DNA of 64,000 nucleotides from Pyrinomonadaceae bacterium (GTDB lineage Bacteria > Acidobacteriota > Blastocatellia > Pyrinomonadales > Pyrinomonadaceae): assembly GCA_022843305.1 (NCBI GenBank), contig JALHNX010000002.1:1-64000 (forward strand), written 5' to 3'. The notes beneath the pieces were generated by a model, which was not told the DNA's origin, did no database searches, and saw only the letters and a program-made list of their open reading frames with translations. Position numbers and translations under genes: made by a program. Of the stretch, positions 41,535 to 49,475 are shown piece after piece. How positions within the stretch are numbered: the stretch's first letter is position 1; every line of letters starts with the position of its first letter.

Positions 41535-41624
41535 AGTTTTGAGTCCCGCCTTCAGGCGGCAAATGTTTCATCAGAAGTTAAATTTGTTCGACGCAAAAGC
41601 CGCCTCAAGGCGGGACTCAAAACT
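41535..41624. repeat. Extragenic hairpin (AGTTTTGAGTCCCGCC...)
   Basis: 26-bp arms with one mismatch at 41535-41560 and 41599-41624, each containing a smaller GCCTTCAGGCGG-type palindrome. It follows the regulator gene. The remaining 115 bases to the next gene hold nothing that I can support. Confidence 0.8.
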
Positions 41625-41739
41625 GATTTCTAAACCGTTCATCACTTCCCTTTTTCGTTTCATCACAAAACTGTTTTCAATTAAATCCAAACCATCTAAC
41701 CTTAAAATTGTAATAAGTTCATCGTCGGAGTCTAAATAA

Positions 41740-42762
41740 ATGTCGAACAAATTCTTCAAATTTAAAGCTATTTTTCTGCTGTGTTTTTCGTTGTGTTTCG
41801 GAATCGTGATCGTCTGGCGCAATTATGTGATCGTGATCGGTCAAACGGCGAAACCCGTTTTGGTTGCGCTCAATAAAGCCGAAGGCAGTTTAACCATAAT
41901 TGACCCGAACGATATGAAAGTTCTCGGCAAAGTGCCGACCGGCGAAGGTCCGCACGAGGTAGTGCTGTTGGCGGACGGCAAGACGGCGATTGTCGCCAAT
42001 TACGGCAACCAAACGCCGGGAAGCTCGTTTTCGGTGATTGATCTGGAAGCGAAAAAGGAATTGCGGCGCGTTGATCTGATGCCGCTGATGCGCCCGCACG
42101 GACTGCAGGAAGTCGGCGGCAAAATTTATTTTACATCGGAAACAAATCGTCTTATCGGGCGTTACGACCCGGCAACAAATCGTGTGGATTGGCTGATGGG
42201 AACAGGACAGAACGCTACACACATGATCGTCGTAACGCCCGACCAAAAAAGAATTTATACCGCCAATATCGGCTCGGATTCAGTAACGGCTTTTGAAGCC
42301 CAGCCGAACCCGAACAACCCCTGGAAAATGACGCACGTCGCAGTCGGCAAACAGCCCGAAGCGATTGACGTTTCGCCCGACGGCAAAGAAGTTTGGGTCG
42401 GATTGAACAACGAAGGCGCGGTTGACGTGATTGATACGGCAACCAATAAAGTCAGCGGCAAAGTAGATTTGGGCGGACGACCATACCGCGTGAAATTTTC
42501 GCCCGACGGCAGACAGGTTTTTATGACGATGCCGAATACCAAAGAAATTCTGGTCATAGATTCGGCAACCAAAAAGGAATTGAAACGTTTAAAACTGGAA
42601 AGCGTGCCGCTTGGCATTGTTTTCTCGAAAGACGGAAAAACCGCTTTCGTTTCCGCCGTGCAGGCAGATTTCGTTTTGAAAATTGATCTGGAAAAAGGCG
42701 AAGTTACGGGCAAAGCCGTCAGCGGAACAGCACCGGACGGCGTGGCACTGGCGGGAATCTAG
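41740..42762 (+). CDS. Exported YVTN-type beta-propeller protein
   Basis: 340 aa. An N-terminal membrane/signal segment (IFLLCFSLCFGIVIVWRNYVIVIG) is followed by seven or so blades of about 42 residues with the pattern GK.P.AI.VSPDGKEVWVGLNNEGAVDVIDTATNKV. Such propellers act as binding scaffolds on the cell surface or in the periplasm. No catalytic residues are visible. It is not obviously linked to the kinase/regulator pair, from which a hairpin separates it. Confidence 0.85.
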   Translation: MSNKFFKFKAIFLLCFSLCFGIVIVWRNYVIVIGQTAKPVLVALNKAEGSLTIIDPNDMKVLGKVPTGEGPHEVVLLADGKTAIVANYGNQTPGSSFSVIDLEAKKELRRVDLMPLMRPHGLQEVGGKIYFTSETNRLIGRYDPATNRVDWLMGTGQNATHMIVVTPDQKRIYTANIGSDSVTAFEAQPNPNNPWKMTHVAVGKQPEAIDVSPDGKEVWVGLNNEGAVDVIDTATNKVSGKVDLGGRPYRVKFSPDGRQVFMTMPNTKEILVIDSATKKELKRLKLESVPLGIVFSKDGKTAFVSAVQADFVLKIDLEKGEVTGKAVSGTAPDGVALAGI

Positions 42763-42926
42763 ATATTTAACAACTTCGGGTTAAGAGCAGGAAAATTCGT
42801 AAAATAAAACGGGTAAAAGCGAAATCAATGTCTTTTCATGCAACCTCCTCATATCATTGATTATTCGTTAGATTTGCAGTTTTCTGCCTTACCCCGAACC
42901 CCATAATTTTTTAATAGAGGAAAACA

Positions 42927-44588
42927 ATGAGAAAATTTTTGGCACTTATACTGCTTTTATTCATTCTTTCGGGCGTTCCCGCAATTTCTGCCCAAACAAA
43001 ATCCAGAAACAGCAAAAACAATTCGACAAATACCGCCGCCGCGACCGCCGCAAGATTCGGCAACACGGACGGAATCACCGCCGTGCAGATGCGCGCCTTT
43101 CTCGAATTTATCGCGTCGGACGAACTCGAAGGACGCGACACGCCTTCGCGCGGACTCGACATCGCCGCGATGTATATCGCCCAACACCTGAAAAATTGGG
43201 GCATCAAACCGGCGGGCGACGGCGGCACTTATTTTCAAAAATTCCCGCTCAAACGCAGTAAGATTGTCGCGCAAAACACGAATCTCAGCTTAAATAATCA
43301 GGCTTTTACATACGGCGAAGATTTTCTGACGACTTACACAAACGCAAATGTTCCCGCAAGCAATATCGTTTATGTCGGTCACGGCTGGGTTATCAAATCG
43401 AAAAATATCAACGCATTTCAGGGAATTGACGTGAAGGATAAAATCGTCATCGCCACGGGCGGTTTGCCGAAAGGCTTAAATTTTAACGATTTGCAGGGCA
43501 AAATGGGTGAAGATTGGTCATCGCCGGCAATTTACGGAAATGCGAACGGTGCGCGCGCTGTCATTACCTTCGCCAGTTTCGGCGGTCTGGCAAATATAAA
43601 AGCGAACCGCTGGACGCAGACCGAAAAAGGCGACCTCGAATTCAAAGCGCCGCAGTTTCAGGTAAAAATTCCGACCATCACCGCCACGCCGCGCCTTATC
43701 AACGCGCTTTTTCAAGGCGAAAAAACAAACGGCGCGACTGTTTACAACAAAGCTATCACGCAGGATTACGTCGAGCCTTTCGAATTAAATCCGAATAAAA
43801 AAATCAGTCTGAATGTGGCAGTCAAAACCGAAGCCACGCATTCGCAAAACGTTATCGGCATTCTCGAAGGTTCAGACCCGGTTTTGAAAAACGAATACGT
43901 CGCCATCGGTGCGCATTACGACCACGTCGGGATGAATCCGTTCGCGGCGGGCGAAGACAAGATATGGAACGGCGCGGACGACGACGGTTCGGGGACGGTC
44001 GCCGTGATGGCGATGGCGGAAGCATTTTCAAAAGGCGCAGTGCGACCGAAACGCTCGATTCTGTTTATATGGGTCGCGGGCGAGGAAAAAGGTTTGTGGG
44101 GCAGCGAGTATTTTACCGACAATCCGACCGTGCCGCTCGGCTCGATCATCACGCAGCTTAATATTGATATGATCGGTCGCGCCCAACAGGACGGCGACGA
44201 AAATCCGCAAAACAAAGCACTCCCGAAACCGGGTGAAGTTTTCGTCATCGGCTCGAAATTGATGAGCAGCGAACTCGGCGAACTGAGCGAAGCGACGAAT
44301 AAATCGTTCTTGAATATGACGTTTAATTACAAATACGACGACCCGAACGACCCCGAACAGTTTTTCTATCGCTCGGATCATTACAATTTCGCCCGCAAAG
44401 GCATTCCAATCATTTTTTATATGGACGGCAGCCATGCGGATTATCATCAGGTCACGGATTCAATCGAAAAAATTGATTTCGTCAATATGGAGCGCATTGC
44501 GCGGACGATTTTTGCAACCGGATGGGAACTGGCAAACCGCCCGACGCGCCCGAAGGTCGATAAACCTTTTCAGCTCGGTGCGAATTAA
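42927..44588 (+). CDS. Exported M28-family zinc aminopeptidase
   Basis: 553 aa. Signal peptide (FLALILLLFILSGVPAISAQ). A PA-domain insert (about 130-290) precedes and joins the M28 core. Zinc ligands: IGAHYDHVG, WNGADDDGSGT, VAGEEKGLWGS (catalytic Glu and ligand), QLNIDMIGR, and His in GSHADYHQVTDSIEKI. It removes N-terminal residues from peptides outside the cytoplasm. GAGG lies before the ATG. It opens a 21-kb plus-strand run of exported proteins. Confidence 0.95.
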   Translation: MRKFLALILLLFILSGVPAISAQTKSRNSKNNSTNTAAATAARFGNTDGITAVQMRAFLEFIASDELEGRDTPSRGLDIAAMYIAQHLKNWGIKPAGDGGTYFQKFPLKRSKIVAQNTNLSLNNQAFTYGEDFLTTYTNANVPASNIVYVGHGWVIKSKNINAFQGIDVKDKIVIATGGLPKGLNFNDLQGKMGEDWSSPAIYGNANGARAVITFASFGGLANIKANRWTQTEKGDLEFKAPQFQVKIPTITATPRLINALFQGEKTNGATVYNKAITQDYVEPFELNPNKKISLNVAVKTEATHSQNVIGILEGSDPVLKNEYVAIGAHYDHVGMNPFAAGEDKIWNGADDDGSGTVAVMAMAEAFSKGAVRPKRSILFIWVAGEEKGLWGSEYFTDNPTVPLGSIITQLNIDMIGRAQQDGDENPQNKALPKPGEVFVIGSKLMSSELGELSEATNKSFLNMTFNYKYDDPNDPEQFFYRSDHYNFARKGIPIIFYMDGSHADYHQVTDSIEKIDFVNMERIARTIFATGWELANRPTRPKVDKPFQLGAN

Positions 44589-44591
44589 AAA

Positions 44592-44671
44592 TTAGCCGCA
44601 GATGAACGCGGATAAACGCGGATTTTTAATTCAAGTTTTTATCCGCGAAATCCGCGTTCATCTGCGGCTAA
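44592..44671. repeat. Inverted repeat family C (GCCGCAGATGAACGCGGAT)
   Basis: Arms of about 31 bp built from CGCGGAT words around a 17-base loop. The element fills the gap between the M28 gene and the next ATG and replaces the normal ribosome-binding region. Confidence 0.85.
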
Positions 44672-44679
44672 GAAATCTT

Positions 44680-46017
44680 ATGAAAGTTTTATTCATTTTA
44701 TTTTTGATCGTGCTGACCGGAGCATTTTCCGTCTTTTCCCAAAATGCTCCGATTGCGGGCTTTTGGGAGGGCGCGGTCGAAAAAGACGGCAAACCCTGGC
44801 GCGTTAATCTGAACATTATCGAAGATAAGGCTTTCGTGGATTTTATTGATGTTGACGCGCACGGTTTGGAATTTTCAGTTAAACAAACAGGTGAAATTTG
44901 GCGCATCGAAAGACCGCAGCCGAATGGCAAACCGATAGTTTTTGAAGGAAAAATCGAAGGCAATATTTTTAGCGGCAGCTGGAGCGGCACGAATACGACC
45001 GCCGTTTTCAGCCTGAAACGCGGCAAATCACCCCCGATTTTTTTCCGCGAAGAAGAGGTTTCGTTCAAAAACGGCGATGTTACGCTCGCGGGAAGTCTGC
45101 TTCTGCCGCTGACGAAAAATAAATTTCCGGCGGTCGTTTTCACGCACGGAAGCGGCGCGGAAACGCGTGTGCCGTCGCGCTCGCTGGCGATGCGTTTTGT
45201 CAAAAAAGGCATCGCCGCGCTCGTCTATGACAAACGCGGAACGGGCAGATCGAACGGCAATTATCGGGCGGCGAGTATGGAAGATTTGGCGCGCGACGCG
45301 CTTGCCGGAATCGAATTTTTAAAGACGCGCACGGAAATCAACGGGCAAAAAATCGGCGTTTCCGGTCATAGCCAGGGCGGATGGATCGCGCCTTTGACTT
45401 CAACGATGTCAAAGACGGTCGCTTTCGTCATTGCGAGCGCGGCTTCGGGCGTGAGTCCCGACAAACAAAGTATTTATCACCGCGCAGGCGTAATGCGCGA
45501 GATGGGATTTTCCGAGGGCGACATAAAAATTGCGACCGATCTGCGCGAAAAACTTTACGCCAGCGGCAGATTGCTTCTGGAAAACAAACCGAATGCCGCC
45601 GAGGAACGCCGCAAAGTTTCCGTCGAACTCGCCAAATACGCGAAAGAACCGTGGTTTGAACGCGGCGCGGAATTGCCGCCGAATCTCGATAACGACAATC
45701 CGCCGCGCGGTGCGCTCGAACTTTTGTTTTTCGAACCCGCGCCGATGTGGGAACGGGTTAAAGTTCCCGTTCTGCTTATTTGGGGCGACAAAGACACGGT
45801 TGTGCCAGTCGCGCAAAGTAGAACAATTATCGAAAACGCTCTCAAAAAAGGCGGCAATCAAAACTTTACGACGAAGATTTTTCCGAACGTCGATCACGGC
45901 GTAGTCATCTTTCGTGATGATAAATCGTGGGATTTTCCGCGTGTTGATCTGAGTTATTACGAGGCAATGGTCGAATGGCTCGAAGCCGAATTAAAGAAAA
46001 ATAAAAAGGACAAATAA
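44680..46017 (+). CDS. Exported alpha/beta hydrolase
   Basis: 445 aa from MKVLFILFLIVL; the track start at 44602 reads the repeat. Signal peptide to about residue 23. A beta-rich N-terminal domain (GFWEGAVEKDGKPWRVNLNI) precedes the hydrolase fold: oxyanion loop HGSGAE, DKRGTGRSNG, nucleophile elbow GVSGHSQGGW, then GDKDTVVP (Asp) and DHGVV (His). The order matches the acyl-CoA thioesterase/DLH-like peptidase S9-related group. Substrate unknown. The next gene starts 5 bases after the stop. Confidence 0.92.
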   Translation: MKVLFILFLIVLTGAFSVFSQNAPIAGFWEGAVEKDGKPWRVNLNIIEDKAFVDFIDVDAHGLEFSVKQTGEIWRIERPQPNGKPIVFEGKIEGNIFSGSWSGTNTTAVFSLKRGKSPPIFFREEEVSFKNGDVTLAGSLLLPLTKNKFPAVVFTHGSGAETRVPSRSLAMRFVKKGIAALVYDKRGTGRSNGNYRAASMEDLARDALAGIEFLKTRTEINGQKIGVSGHSQGGWIAPLTSTMSKTVAFVIASAASGVSPDKQSIYHRAGVMREMGFSEGDIKIATDLREKLYASGRLLLENKPNAAEERRKVSVELAKYAKEPWFERGAELPPNLDNDNPPRGALELLFFEPAPMWERVKVPVLLIWGDKDTVVPVAQSRTIIENALKKGGNQNFTTKIFPNVDHGVVIFRDDKSWDFPRVDLSYYEAMVEWLEAELKKNKKDK

Positions 46018-46021
46018 CAAA

Positions 46022-46531
46022 ATGAAAAAATTATTTCTGATCATTTCAATTATGACAATTTTCGCCGGCGCGGCGTTCGCGCAAAAGGCTGACGACTCGA
46101 AAGACGCAATCGCGGTCGTCAACAAAATGTTCGATATGATGGCGGCGCATAAACCGTCGGAGATCGTCGCGCTTCACACGGCAGAAGCGCAGCTCGTCGC
46201 GCTTAACAAAAACAAGGAAGGCAAATCCGTCATTCGGACATTCAAAGCCGAAGAGTTTTCCAAATTTTTCGCCGAAAAAAAAGCCGAAATATTTGAAGAT
46301 ATGTACGCGCCGAAAGCGGAAATCACGGGCGATTTCGCGCAGGTTTGGGGCAGATACGTGTTTTACGTCAACGGCAAAATTTCGCACTGCGGCGTGAACG
46401 CGTTTCATCTCGTCAGAACCGACGCGGGCTGGCGCATTGCGGGCGCGGCTTCGACGATGGAACCGCAAGGCTGTACGGAACAGGAAAAAGCGATGAAACC
46501 GCCGACACCTACGCCGACAAAACAGCAGTAA
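46022..46531 (+). CDS. Exported NTF2-like (SnoaL-type) protein
   Basis: 169 aa. Signal peptide (FLIISIMTIFAGAAFAQ), then one NTF2-like cone: AIAVVNKMFDMMAAHKPSEIVALHTAEAQL ... VWGRYVFYVNGKISHCGVNAFHLVRTDAGWRIAGAASTME. The tail is PTPTPTKQQ. It is closely related to the N-terminal half of the 52623-53570 protein, sharing G.YTFYV...FSHCG.N.F.LVR...GWRI. Such proteins bind small molecules; catalysis is possible but no acid/base pair is assigned. Confidence 0.85.
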   Translation: MKKLFLIISIMTIFAGAAFAQKADDSKDAIAVVNKMFDMMAAHKPSEIVALHTAEAQLVALNKNKEGKSVIRTFKAEEFSKFFAEKKAEIFEDMYAPKAEITGDFAQVWGRYVFYVNGKISHCGVNAFHLVRTDAGWRIAGAASTMEPQGCTEQEKAMKPPTPTPTKQQ

Positions 46532-46734
46532 ATTTTCAAGAAACTGTTTGAAAGCGCGAAAAATTTATCATTTATCAACTTTCAAATATCAATTAAATTC
46601 AAAGGTTCAAATCGTTTAGAACCTGACAAAATAATTGACAATTGAGATTTGATAATTGATAAATTCGGCTTTTGTTTTCCAACATTTTTATCGAACAAGG
46701 GCAATTATTTTAAATCCGTCTAAGGAGAACGCAG
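46532..46734. repeat. Spacer with TTTATCATTTATCAA inverted words
   Basis: About 200 bases. Imperfect inverted words TTATCATTTATCAAC and TTTGATAATTGATAAA form a long hairpin. A related perfect element is at 62533-62613. AAGGAG at the end belongs to the next gene. Confidence 0.6.
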
Positions 46735-47232
46735 ATGAAAAATCAGCGAAAAATTGCCCTTGTTTTAACAATTACGGCGTTAACTTTGTTCGGCGTCGTT
46801 AATTTAAACGATTCGCAACGTTTCGCGTCGGCACAAACGACTGCGACGCCGACGCCTGCGGAATTTAATCAGGCGGACGCGCTTGCCAAATTAAAAGAGC
46901 AGATCAAAGGCAAGGAACAAGAGCCTGCCGAGAAGGTTTTTAAAAATATTCAGTCATTGAAAGGAGTTCCGGCGGGCAGGCTTTTGGCAATTATGGAGAT
47001 GGGCTACGCGCGTTCTTTGGGCGTCAACTGCACGCATTGTCACACGCCCGAAAAATGGGAAGCCGAAGATAAAAACACGAAACAAATTGCCCGCGAAATG
47101 TCGGCGATGGTCGGAACGATTAATAATTCGCTTTTGAAAAACATCAAAAATCTGAAAAGCGCGACGCCGACCGTCAACTGCACGACCTGTCATCGCGGAC
47201 AGATCAAACCGGCTTTGAATTTGCCGAATTAA
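46735..47232 (+). CDS. Dihaem cytochrome c, reaction-centre-subunit-like
   Basis: 165 aa. A signal peptide (VLTITALTLFGVVNLN..) is followed by two haem c sites, VNCTHCHTPEKWE (about 100) and VNCTTCHRGQIKP (about 153). The helix KQIAREMSAMVGTINNSLL between them carries the Met used as axial ligand in the PF02276-like photosynthetic reaction-centre cytochrome family. Non-photosynthetic Acidobacteria carry many such short proteins, used as periplasmic electron carriers. AAGGAG is present upstream. Confidence 0.9.
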   Translation: MKNQRKIALVLTITALTLFGVVNLNDSQRFASAQTTATPTPAEFNQADALAKLKEQIKGKEQEPAEKVFKNIQSLKGVPAGRLLAIMEMGYARSLGVNCTHCHTPEKWEAEDKNTKQIAREMSAMVGTINNSLLKNIKNLKSATPTVNCTTCHRGQIKPALNLPN

Positions 47233-47237
47233 AATTT

Positions 47238-48593
47238 ATGAAACATATTTTTTCAATATTTGCGGTGGCGATTTTTGCGTTTTCGGTTCCGGCGCAAACG
47301 AAGCCGTTTGATTTTGCCGAACTCGAAAAGACAATCGAAGCCGAGCTTGCCGCGACTAAAACGCCGGGTGCATCTTTTGCGATAGTTTCCGGCGATAAAG
47401 TGATTTTCGCCAAAGGATTCGGCACGACGAGCGCGGAAGGCGGAAATCCGGTTCTCGCCGACACGCTTTTCCGGATGGGTTCGACGACGAAAATGTTTAC
47501 CGCCGCTGCGCTTCTCAATTTAGCCGACGCAGGAAAAGTCAAGCTCGACGCGCCGCTCGGCAATTATCTGAAAAATCTTCCGCCGAAAGTCGCAAACTTA
47601 ACCGCGCATCAACTGCTTTCCCAATCTTCGGGTTTGCGCGATTTGCCGCCGACCGTTTTTTCAAATGACGACGCGGGTTTGGGACAAAACATCCGGCTTT
47701 GGAACACGGACGTTTTCTTTACCGAACCGAACAAAATTTATTCGTATTCGAGTGCGAATTACTGGCTTGCGGGATTTTTGTCCGAGGAAATTTACGGTAA
47801 ACCTTACGCAGATGTACTGGCGGAAATAATTTTCAAACCGCTTGGCATGAATCGTTCCGGCGTTCGCCCGACCGAAGCGATGACGTTTCCGCTCGCGCTC
47901 GGTCATCAGGTGCAGAACAGCGCGGCAAATGTCGTCCGACCGATTGACAACAATTCGGCAAAATATCCGGGCGGTTCGATGTTCTCGTCCGCGAACGAAT
48001 TATCGCGTTTTGCGATTGCGATGCTGAATAACGGAAAAATTGACGGCAAACAGGTTTTGCCCGTCGCAGTTGTCGAAAATCTGCAAAAACCGCAGTTTTA
48101 TCTGCCCGCCGAAGAAAAAGTTTTTTACGGTTACGGGCTTTTGGGTTACACGGACAGCGGCGTGAAAACCGTTTCGCACGGCGGCGCGGCGCGCGGTTAC
48201 GGTTCGACGATTTTTTTCGCCCCCGAACAAAAAATCGCCATCGTCGTCCTCGCCAATACGAGCGGGCAAACACTGCCGAAATCGCGCCGCAAAGCGATGG
48301 AAATGCTGCTGCCTTTGAAAGCACCGGCAAATCAAACGAACGCGGAAACCGCCGCAACAGCCGAAGAATTAAAACGTTACGCGGGAAAATACGAACACGC
48401 GCCGCAAATGTGGGAATTTTTTATTAAAGACGCAAAACTTTTCGTCAAACAAGACGGCAAAGAGTTCGAGCTGAAAAAAACCGGCAAAGACACGTTCGGT
48501 TTCGAACAGGGCGCGTTTCTTTTCGTGCCGAACGAAAAAGGCAACATCGAACATATTTTTATGGGCTTATACGCGGCGCGGAAAGTTTCTTAA
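47238..48593 (+). CDS. Exported class C beta-lactamase-like serine hydrolase
   Basis: 451 aa. Signal peptide to Ala19/Gln20. Active-site motifs: S82-T-T-K85 (FRMGSTTKMFTAAAL), YSS at 170-172 (SYSSANYWLAGF) and HGG (SHGGAARGYGS). A C-terminal lipocalin-like domain (from about 370; RYAGKYEHAPQMWEFFI) is common in esterases and peptidases of this clan, which argues against a true antibiotic-resistance enzyme. It starts 5 bases after the cytochrome stop with no Shine-Dalgarno of its own, suggesting re-initiation. Confidence 0.92.
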   Translation: MKHIFSIFAVAIFAFSVPAQTKPFDFAELEKTIEAELAATKTPGASFAIVSGDKVIFAKGFGTTSAEGGNPVLADTLFRMGSTTKMFTAAALLNLADAGKVKLDAPLGNYLKNLPPKVANLTAHQLLSQSSGLRDLPPTVFSNDDAGLGQNIRLWNTDVFFTEPNKIYSYSSANYWLAGFLSEEIYGKPYADVLAEIIFKPLGMNRSGVRPTEAMTFPLALGHQVQNSAANVVRPIDNNSAKYPGGSMFSSANELSRFAIAMLNNGKIDGKQVLPVAVVENLQKPQFYLPAEEKVFYGYGLLGYTDSGVKTVSHGGAARGYGSTIFFAPEQKIAIVVLANTSGQTLPKSRRKAMEMLLPLKAPANQTNAETAATAEELKRYAGKYEHAPQMWEFFIKDAKLFVKQDGKEFELKKTGKDTFGFEQGAFLFVPNEKGNIEHIFMGLYAARKVS

Positions 48594-48676
48594 AGATTAG
48601 CCGGATCGGTTTCAGGAAATGTCATAAAATTTCGCGGCGCGGTGTTTTTGTTAGTATGATTCTCTCTCAAAGCTAA

Positions 48677-48717
48677 AAAAGTCTTGCGGAAACGATTTTT
48701 CCGCAAGACTTTTTCTT
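48677..48717 (+). terminator. Strong rho-independent terminator
   Basis: AAAAAGTCTTGCGGAAA pairs with TTTCCGCAAGACTTTTT around a 5-7 base loop, with T tract. It closes the 42.9-48.6 kb transcription unit. The remaining about 280 bases to 48996 hold no supported gene and should carry the next promoter. Confidence 0.9.
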
Positions 48718-48995
48718 TTATAAGAGAAGTAAAACTTCCCTGCCTGTTTTTCGGCGATTTGCCCCTTATTTTTTACGTCTCATCACAATTTCGTTGCTGC
48801 CGCGTAAAAATTGACCGAAAATTATATTTAGTCAAACGATTAGAGTAAAACCTTAGTTTTCAAATACTGTGAATTCGAATCGGTAATTCATTGGCGGAAA
48901 ACGCGCTGTTTACGGCATAAAATGACGGTTTTCAAAACCTCGTTTTTCTGCCCGCGACCGCCGCATTTAATTAATTGACGGAAAATAAATAAAGT

Positions 48996-49440
48996 ATGAA
49001 ACGAAAATGGATTCAAAAATGCGACGTTGACGAAAAACTTTTGCCGATTCCGACGCAGATCGTTTCCAACGAAGAATTCGCGCCGATTGACCAGACCGAA
49101 GAGCAAAAACGGGTCGAGCATCGTTTGATCGAAATCGCTTCGGAAAGCTCGAAAAAGCTAGGAATTTCGCGCCGGAGATTTTTAGCGACCTCGGGCGGAA
49201 TGGCGGCGGCTTTTCTGGCTTTAAATTCGGTTTTCGGGCGATTTTTCGACGTTGACGAAGCAGAGCTTTTCGAATTCGCGGCGGGCGATGAAAAATTTCC
49301 CAAGAAACCTTTTATTTTCGACATTCATACGCATCACGTCGCCGCGCCGAAAATTATAAAGGTTCCCGCGCTTTTGGGCGAAAACAATTTATATAATTTT
49401 TGTACTTCTGCTTTCGGCGGCAGAAAGGAAATCGCTAAAA
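48996..49440 (+). pseudogene. N-terminal remnant of a Tat-exported amidohydrolase
   Basis: About 145 codons encode a Tat-type leader (SRRRFLATSGGMAAAFLALNSVFG) and the start of a metal-dependent hydrolase (KKPFIFDIHTHHVAAP, an HxH-like first metal site). Then the sequence degenerates and runs in frame into an unrelated TPR protein. The long catalytic barrel is missing. The reading frame is unbroken, so a fused protein could be made, but the TPR part has its own signal peptide and start. Confidence 0.7.
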
Positions 49441-49475
49441 TTCGCAATCTTCCAATACGCCTGGAAAAGATTAAA

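Noticed and set aside
41571-41822. 83-aa minus-strand ORF (IYLDSDDELITILRLDGLDLIENSF)
   Set aside because: Its texture is plausible, but it overlaps the beta-propeller start and a hairpin, has no ribosome-binding site and no known relative that I recognise.
44602-44679. N-terminal extension of the alpha/beta hydrolase (MNADKRGFLIQVFIREIRV)
   Set aside because: It is encoded by an inverted repeat, and a proper signal peptide starts at 44680.
46735-47232. Evidence for phototrophy from the reaction-centre-like cytochrome
   Set aside because: No reaction-centre or chlorophyll genes are present; non-phototrophic Acidobacteria carry many such cytochromes.
47238-48593. Antibiotic-resistance beta-lactamase
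   Set aside because: STTK, YSS and HGG motifs are shared with esterases and peptidases; a lipocalin-like tail and the operon context argue against a resistance role.
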